From Wansuia hejianensis (GTDB lineage: Bacteria; Bacillota; Clostridia; Lachnospirales; Lachnospiraceae): a stretch of DNA of 64,000 nucleotides. The stretch spans positions 509,501 to 573,500 of the forward strand of contig NZ_CP060635.1 of the NCBI RefSeq assembly GCF_014337215.1, written 5' to 3'. Under the pieces are notes generated by a model. It was not told the DNA's origin. It worked only from the letters and a program-made list of their open reading frames with translations, and ran no database searches. A program made the translations under genes and the position numbers. This document shows positions 60,081 to 64,000 of this stretch, one piece after another (the stretch's first letter is position 1; each line of letters begins with the position of its first letter).

Positions 60081-60299
60081 CCGGAAGCTGAGGGAAGTGC
60101 AGAGAACAGTCCATATGGTGAGAGCCGGAATTCTTCGGGAGTGGCAGGCTCTGGCAACTATTTCTCTGCAGTAATTGTCTGTGGATTTTCTGCCTGTATA
60201 ACAGGAAACAAACTGCTGCAGTGGCTGAACTGGTGCAGCCTCATCGGAATGGCCGGCAGGAAGAACTGCCCGGATTACAGATCACTTCCTGAACAGTAA
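60081..60299 (+). other. Intergenic stretch with one unassigned open frame
   Basis: A frame is open for 73 codons (60081-60299) with no start codon or ribosome site near its beginning. It includes a hydrophobic stretch, SAVIVCGFSACITG. I see no homology, promoter or structure, so it may be a gene remnant or chance. Confidence 0.25.
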
Positions 60300-60327
60300 C
60301 CTGCACGGCCCTCAGATCATGGATCAT

Positions 60328-62034
60328 TCAGTTGAATTGAAGCTCTCTGCACCGGTCAAAGCAGGCGAAGATTTCCTGGCGCCGGGGCCGGCAGAGATCG
60401 GATGCCAGATAGGAGGAATCGGACAGGGAAGCCAGGCCCTGGCTGTCCATCCTCCGTTCCAGCTCCAGGACAATATCTGTCAGCGTGCGCCGTCCGTCCA
60501 TCAAGTGTTTTGAGGCGTATACCAGCAGATAGGAAAGGGCAGCCAGCTGCTCTGAATCCACCAACTGTTCCAGATAGCGCAGATCCGTGGTGGAACGGTT
60601 AATCTGTATAGCTTCTTTACCCAGAACCTTCATTTTAAGCCGGTCAAAATTCTGGAGAGAAGAGGTTGGTTTCGGCCGCCTGTTGAAAGCGGGTATCCGG
60701 AAAGCTTCGGCAGCCCTGACGGCGCCGCCGAAAGAGGCAGCCTTTTCTCTGGCCTTAGCTGTGATGTCAAATGGCAGATACTCCTTCATCTGGATGATGA
60801 CATCTGCGGTGTGGAAATAAGAACCGGAGCTTCCGGCCACGATCACTGAGGATATTCCCGCCTCATCATAGAGGGAACGCACGCGGCTGATAAAGGGGGT
60901 GATTGGCTCCTCTCTGTCGGCAACCACGCTCTGCATCAACTCGTCCCGGATCATAAAGTTCGTGGCAGAGGTATCCTCATCGATCAGAAACAGTGAGGTG
61001 CCTGATTCCAGACCCTCTATCACATTGGCGGCCTGGGAGGTGCTGCCGCTGGCATCTTCCGTGGAAAAACCGCGGGTATTCCGGCCGCCGGGCAGATGAT
61101 TGATAAACAGGGAGATGTCAACATTGCTGATAGAGCGGGAATCCTCTGCCCTCAGCTTTACCGCAGAAGCATCGGTGATCACATATTCCCTACCGTCTCC
61201 GGAAATATGGTTATAGACTCCACGTTCCAGGGCCTTCAGCAGGGTGGATTTCCCGTGAAAACCTCCGCCTACGACCAGAGTAATCCCCTTCCTGATGCCC
61301 ATGCCCTTCAGCGGTCCGTGATTTGGAAGCTCCATGGTGAATTCCATGGATGGAGGGGACTGGAAGGGTACGGCCTGTCTCATAGGCCGCTCCGAAACGC
61401 CGGATAGGCGGGGAAGAACAGCGCCGTTGGCGATAAAGGCGATAAGTCCCTGTTCCTTCAGCTGTGCCCGGATATATTCCTGGTCCTCGCACAGAGCCCG
61501 TACAGCCTGACATTTCCGCTTGTCCAGGTTCCGGTACATCAGGCTGGAGGTCACGCAGCCGGGGAGAAAATCATACAGTATGCGGATCAGCTCTCCGGCA
61601 TGAATCGTGCGTCCGCCTGCCGGGAAACCAATCTGCATGCGGAGCACCAGGGAGCCGTCGGCGGGATTCAGTGAGCAGGCGGAACGCTCCAGAATCTCCT
61701 GTCCGCAGCGGCTGACTGAGAGCAGGCCGCTCTTCCCGCTGCCCTTCGCTTTAAAATTGTATTTTTCAATCTCTGTATAGAACAGGCGGGTCAGATGGTC
61801 CTGCAGCGCCGTCTGTTTTGGACGGCTGTTAAAAAGCTCAGCCGGGAATCCGGCAGTTTTCCCGTCGATGTGGATGCTGACGCGGGAGGGCGACGCGAAG
61901 GGATCGCCCTGGACATGGTCGATGGACAGCAGGTAATCCGGGAAACGGTAGCAGCCCTGGGTAGATTTGTAAGCAGGGTAGCTTTTGTGGTCAATGGATT
62001 GGAGAAGAGCTCTCAGCTCCTGTGCAGATTTCAT
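60328..62034 (-). CDS. ABC-class P-loop ATPase (PF09818)
   Basis: 568 residues. Predicted ATPase of the ABC class: N-terminal domain (LRALLQSIDHKSYPAYKSTQG, SIDHVQGDPFASPSRV), Walker A VVGGGFHGKSTLLKAL, then SGSTSQAANVIEGLE, Walker B LFLIDEDTSATNF and VIVAGSSGSYFHTAD. Not a transporter subunit: no membrane partner. Homologues are wide-spread and uncharacterised in bacteria; one is an RNA-editing accessory protein in trypanosomes. Confidence 0.88.
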   Translation of the reverse strand: MKSAQELRALLQSIDHKSYPAYKSTQGCYRFPDYLLSIDHVQGDPFASPSRVSIHIDGKTAGFPAELFNSRPKQTALQDHLTRLFYTEIEKYNFKAKGSGKSGLLSVSRCGQEILERSACSLNPADGSLVLRMQIGFPAGGRTIHAGELIRILYDFLPGCVTSSLMYRNLDKRKCQAVRALCEDQEYIRAQLKEQGLIAFIANGAVLPRLSGVSERPMRQAVPFQSPPSMEFTMELPNHGPLKGMGIRKGITLVVGGGFHGKSTLLKALERGVYNHISGDGREYVITDASAVKLRAEDSRSISNVDISLFINHLPGGRNTRGFSTEDASGSTSQAANVIEGLESGTSLFLIDEDTSATNFMIRDELMQSVVADREEPITPFISRVRSLYDEAGISSVIVAGSSGSYFHTADVIIQMKEYLPFDITAKAREKAASFGGAVRAAEAFRIPAFNRRPKPTSSLQNFDRLKMKVLGKEAIQINRSTTDLRYLEQLVDSEQLAALSYLLVYASKHLMDGRRTLTDIVLELERRMDSQGLASLSDSSYLASDLCRPRRQEIFACFDRCRELQFN

Positions 62035-62177
62035 GATTTATCACCTCTTACGATCAATTTTCAAACAACAGCTTACCATACTGCGGAAAAAAAGTCCATG
62101 GGAACAGAAGCTGCGGGTTGAGTGCCCAGGATACAGACAGTGTTTACAGCAAAGCATAAATGTTTGTAATTTAATAC

Positions 62178-62206
62178 TTGTTGGCAGGATGGTTCAATGT
62201 TATAAT
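62178..62206 (+). promoter_or_regulatory. Promoter of the flavodiiron gene
   Basis: TTGTTG (62178) and TATAAT (62201-62206), 17-base spacer. Confidence 0.6.
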
Positions 62207-62256
62207 TTTCCTGATTAGAAACTACAAACTATAGCAGAGAAAGGAAGAGAACAGAC

Positions 62257-63462
62257 ATGCATTGTGTGAAGAAAATTAATGATGATTTGTACTGGGTTGG
62301 CGGGACAGACCGCAGGCTGGCGCTTTTTGAAAATGTATACCCGATTCCAAGGGGCGTTTCCTATAATGCTTATATGATGATGGATGAGAAAACAGTTTTG
62401 CTGGATACCGTAGATCAATCGGTCAGCGGCCAGTTTTTTGAGAATGTGGAGTATGTGCTTGGCGGCAGGTCTCTTGACTATATGGTTGTCAATCACATGG
62501 AGCCGGATCACTGTTCCATGATTGAAGAGATTGTCAGGAGATATCCGGATGTAAAAGTTATCTGCAATGCTAAGACAGCGGCAATGATCAGGCAGTTCTT
62601 TTCTTTTGATATTGATGCGATAGCTGTCCTGGTCAAGGAAGGGGATACTTTTTCAGCAGGGAAGCATACGTTAACCTTTGTGAATGCGCCTATGGTTCAC
62701 TGGCCGGAGGTTATGGTCACTTATGATCTGACGGACAAGATTCTTTTCTCAGCCGATGCTTTCGGAACGTTTGGCGCCATGAACGGCAATCTTTTTGCCG
62801 ATGAAGTGGACTTTGAACATGACTGGCTGGATGACGCCAGAAGATATTATACGAATATTGTGGGGAAATACGGCACTCAGGCTCAGGCGCTGCTGAAAAA
62901 GGCTTCCGGCCTGGAGATCAGCATGATCTGTCCGCTTCACGGTCCGGTTTGGCGGGAGAATATCGGCTGGTTTGTGGATAAGTACCTGAAATGGAGTTCC
63001 TATACCCCGGAGAAGCCGTCGGTGCTGATCGCATACGGTTCCATATACGGGCATACGGAGAATATGGCTAACGTACTGGCGTCACGTCTGGCTGATCTGG
63101 GGGTCAGAGACATCGCTGTCTACGATGTTTCTTCAACTCATCCGTCTTATATCCTGTCGGAGGCATTCCGCAGAAGCCATCTGGTATTTGCGTCTGTTAC
63201 ATATAATGGCGGGATTTTCAGCAATATGGAACATCTGCTGCTGGAGCTGAAGGCCCATAACCTCCAGAACCGCACAGTTGCGGTCATGGACAATGGAAGC
63301 TGGTCTGCCCAGGCAGGAAAACAGATGAAAGATATTCTTGCAGGAATGAAGAATGTAGAGATTCTGGAGCAGAGTGTCTCCATCAAGTCCAGCCTAAAGG
63401 AAGAGCAGATGGCTGAAGTGGAAGCTCTGGCCCAGGCAATCGCAGAATCAGTTAAAAATTGA
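62257..63462 (+). CDS. fprA: Flavodiiron protein (A-type flavoprotein, O2/NO reductase)
   Basis: 401 residues. N-terminal metallo-beta-lactamase-like domain with the diiron ligands (NHMEPDH, the later His in PMVHWPEVM, Asp in FSADAFGTFG, His in PLHGPVW) and C-terminal flavodoxin domain starting at VLIAYGSIYGHTENMAN (FMN loop). Reduces O2 to water, or NO to N2O, with electrons from rubredoxin. Single gene with own promoter and terminators, as expected for an oxygen-defence gene in an anaerobe. Confidence 0.95.
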   Translation: MHCVKKINDDLYWVGGTDRRLALFENVYPIPRGVSYNAYMMMDEKTVLLDTVDQSVSGQFFENVEYVLGGRSLDYMVVNHMEPDHCSMIEEIVRRYPDVKVICNAKTAAMIRQFFSFDIDAIAVLVKEGDTFSAGKHTLTFVNAPMVHWPEVMVTYDLTDKILFSADAFGTFGAMNGNLFADEVDFEHDWLDDARRYYTNIVGKYGTQAQALLKKASGLEISMICPLHGPVWRENIGWFVDKYLKWSSYTPEKPSVLIAYGSIYGHTENMANVLASRLADLGVRDIAVYDVSSTHPSYILSEAFRRSHLVFASVTYNGGIFSNMEHLLLELKAHNLQNRTVAVMDNGSWSAQAGKQMKDILAGMKNVEILEQSVSIKSSLKEEQMAEVEALAQAIAESVKN

Positions 63463-63489
63463 TATAACAGAAATCCAAATGAACATTCA

Positions 63490-63526
63490 GGGCATGGGAA
63501 CATTAGATTCCGTGCCTTGTTTTATT
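63490..63526 (+). terminator. Terminator after the flavodiiron gene
   Basis: GGCATGGGAA with TTCCGTGCC (one bulge, one G-T pair), then TTGTTTTATT. Confidence 0.7.
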
Positions 63527-63602
63527 ATATCATAGGAAAGAGTGTCTTATGATAAAAAAGATCGCACTGCGGCGGAGAGGAAGAGTGTTGCAAATGCAAC
63601 CC

Positions 63603-63641
63603 GCCGCAGGCGGAGAATCTCGCTTGCGGCAGTCTTTTTTG
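63603..63641 (+). terminator. Second strong terminator before the amidohydrolase gene
   Basis: GCCGCAGGCGG (63603-63613) pairs with CTCGCTTGCGGC-side bases over about 11 bp with G-T pairs, followed by AGTCTTTTTT. A short palindrome GTTGCAAATGCAAC lies just upstream (63587-63600). Confidence 0.7.
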
Positions 63642-63740
63642 TGTAATAAAACTGGACTGGTTAAATAATTCAAAACTGCATATTTTAGTCGTGCCATATC
63701 TCGTGTATACTCAGCAGTAAAGCGAAAAGGAGTGAGAGTA

Positions 63741-64000
63741 ATGAATGAGTTCAGTAAATTCAAGAAAATTGATGCGCACACCCACATAGGGAAGTTTGGC
63801 AATCCTTTTAACATTGATTTTGATGTGGACCGGCTGGCGGAGCAAATGGATACCTATCAGATTGAGAAGACAATTCTCTGCGCGGCGGGTTGCCATCTGA
63901 ATGAAGAGACGGCAGAAGCATACCGCCAGCATCCGGACAAAATCCTTCCGGTAGTCTGGGTGAATCCGGCTGAGGGCCAGACGGCTTACGATATGCTGGA
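63741..64000 (+). CDS. Amidohydrolase-family protein, N-terminal part
   Basis: ATG 63741 behind AAAAGGAGTGAGAGTA; the frame stays open to the window edge. The metal-binding HxH of the amidohydrolase superfamily is in KKIDAHTHIGKFG, followed by DRLAEQMDTYQIEKTILCA and LPVVWVNP, as in the amidohydrolase-2 branch. Substrate unknown; only the first 86 residues are visible. Confidence 0.82.
   Translation, partial: MNEFSKFKKIDAHTHIGKFGNPFNIDFDVDRLAEQMDTYQIEKTILCAAGCHLNEETAEAYRQHPDKILPVVWVNPAEGQTAYDML

Overview
The window is about 50% G+C, has strong AGGAGG ribosome sites, and is packed with genes. Its content is typical of an anaerobic gut Firmicute, most likely a Lachnospiraceae-type Clostridia: acetate formation (pta-ackA), a flavodiiron O2 reductase, the plsX-acpP-rnc-smc-ftsY run, GGGtGRT protein, c-di-AMP receptor DarA, an EF-G-like/NYN fusion and a Csp-like subtilase. 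I see no rRNA, tRNA, IS element, prophage or CRISPR array. This is mostly chromosomal core with short accessory stretches.

Region 1 (1-15.9 kb) is a potassium / c-di-AMP island: the tail of a PFL-family protein, a 43-residue membrane protein divergent from a KtrA-type RCK protein, darA-dapA, kdpFABC, a KdpD split over two genes, a KdpE-type regulator, a small TPR protein, and a second full-length kdpD with a second kdpE. Four promoters here share one layout: two pairs of 11-bp-spaced T-rich half-sites, with the -10 box starting exactly 58 nt after the first half-site. They drive the small membrane protein, ktrA, kdpFABC and the second kdpD. A fifth (darA) and a diverged sixth (TPR gene) fit the same frame. 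This looks like one KdpE-type regulon.

Region 2 (15.9-30.5 kb) is housekeeping: tmcAL, pta-ackA, yceD-rpmF, an Ig-like lipoprotein, plsX-acpP-rnc-smc-ftsY, a threonine ammonia-lyase with ACT domain, and a DUF362 ferredoxin-like protein. Region 3 (30.5-43 kb) has an SsuBC-like ABC transporter without a binding protein, a UPF0104 flippase-like protein, queH, argH, asd, a formate/nitrite channel, a DJ-1/PfpI remnant, topB, a left-handed beta-helix protein, and the NifU-like / GGGtGRT pair.

Region 4 (43-50 kb) is accessory: a subtilisin-fold protein whose catalytic Ser is Gly, a tiny hydrophobic protein, several GNAT and arylamine N-acetyltransferase genes, and a BaiA-like SDR. Region 5 (50-52.7 kb) is a queuine-salvage operon (queK, qrtT, queL candidates) behind a preQ1-I riboswitch with its own terminator and antiterminator. 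Next comes a TetM/EF-G-like GTPase fused to a YacP/Rae1-type NYN nuclease domain (52.8-55.5 kb), corA, and three 70-bp tandem repeats. Region 6 (56.7-59.7 kb) is a folate operon (folE, HD protein, folP, folB-folK fusion) behind a probable THF riboswitch and terminator. The window ends with a small acidic protein, a PF09818 ABC-class ATPase, a flavodiiron protein and the start of an amidohydrolase.
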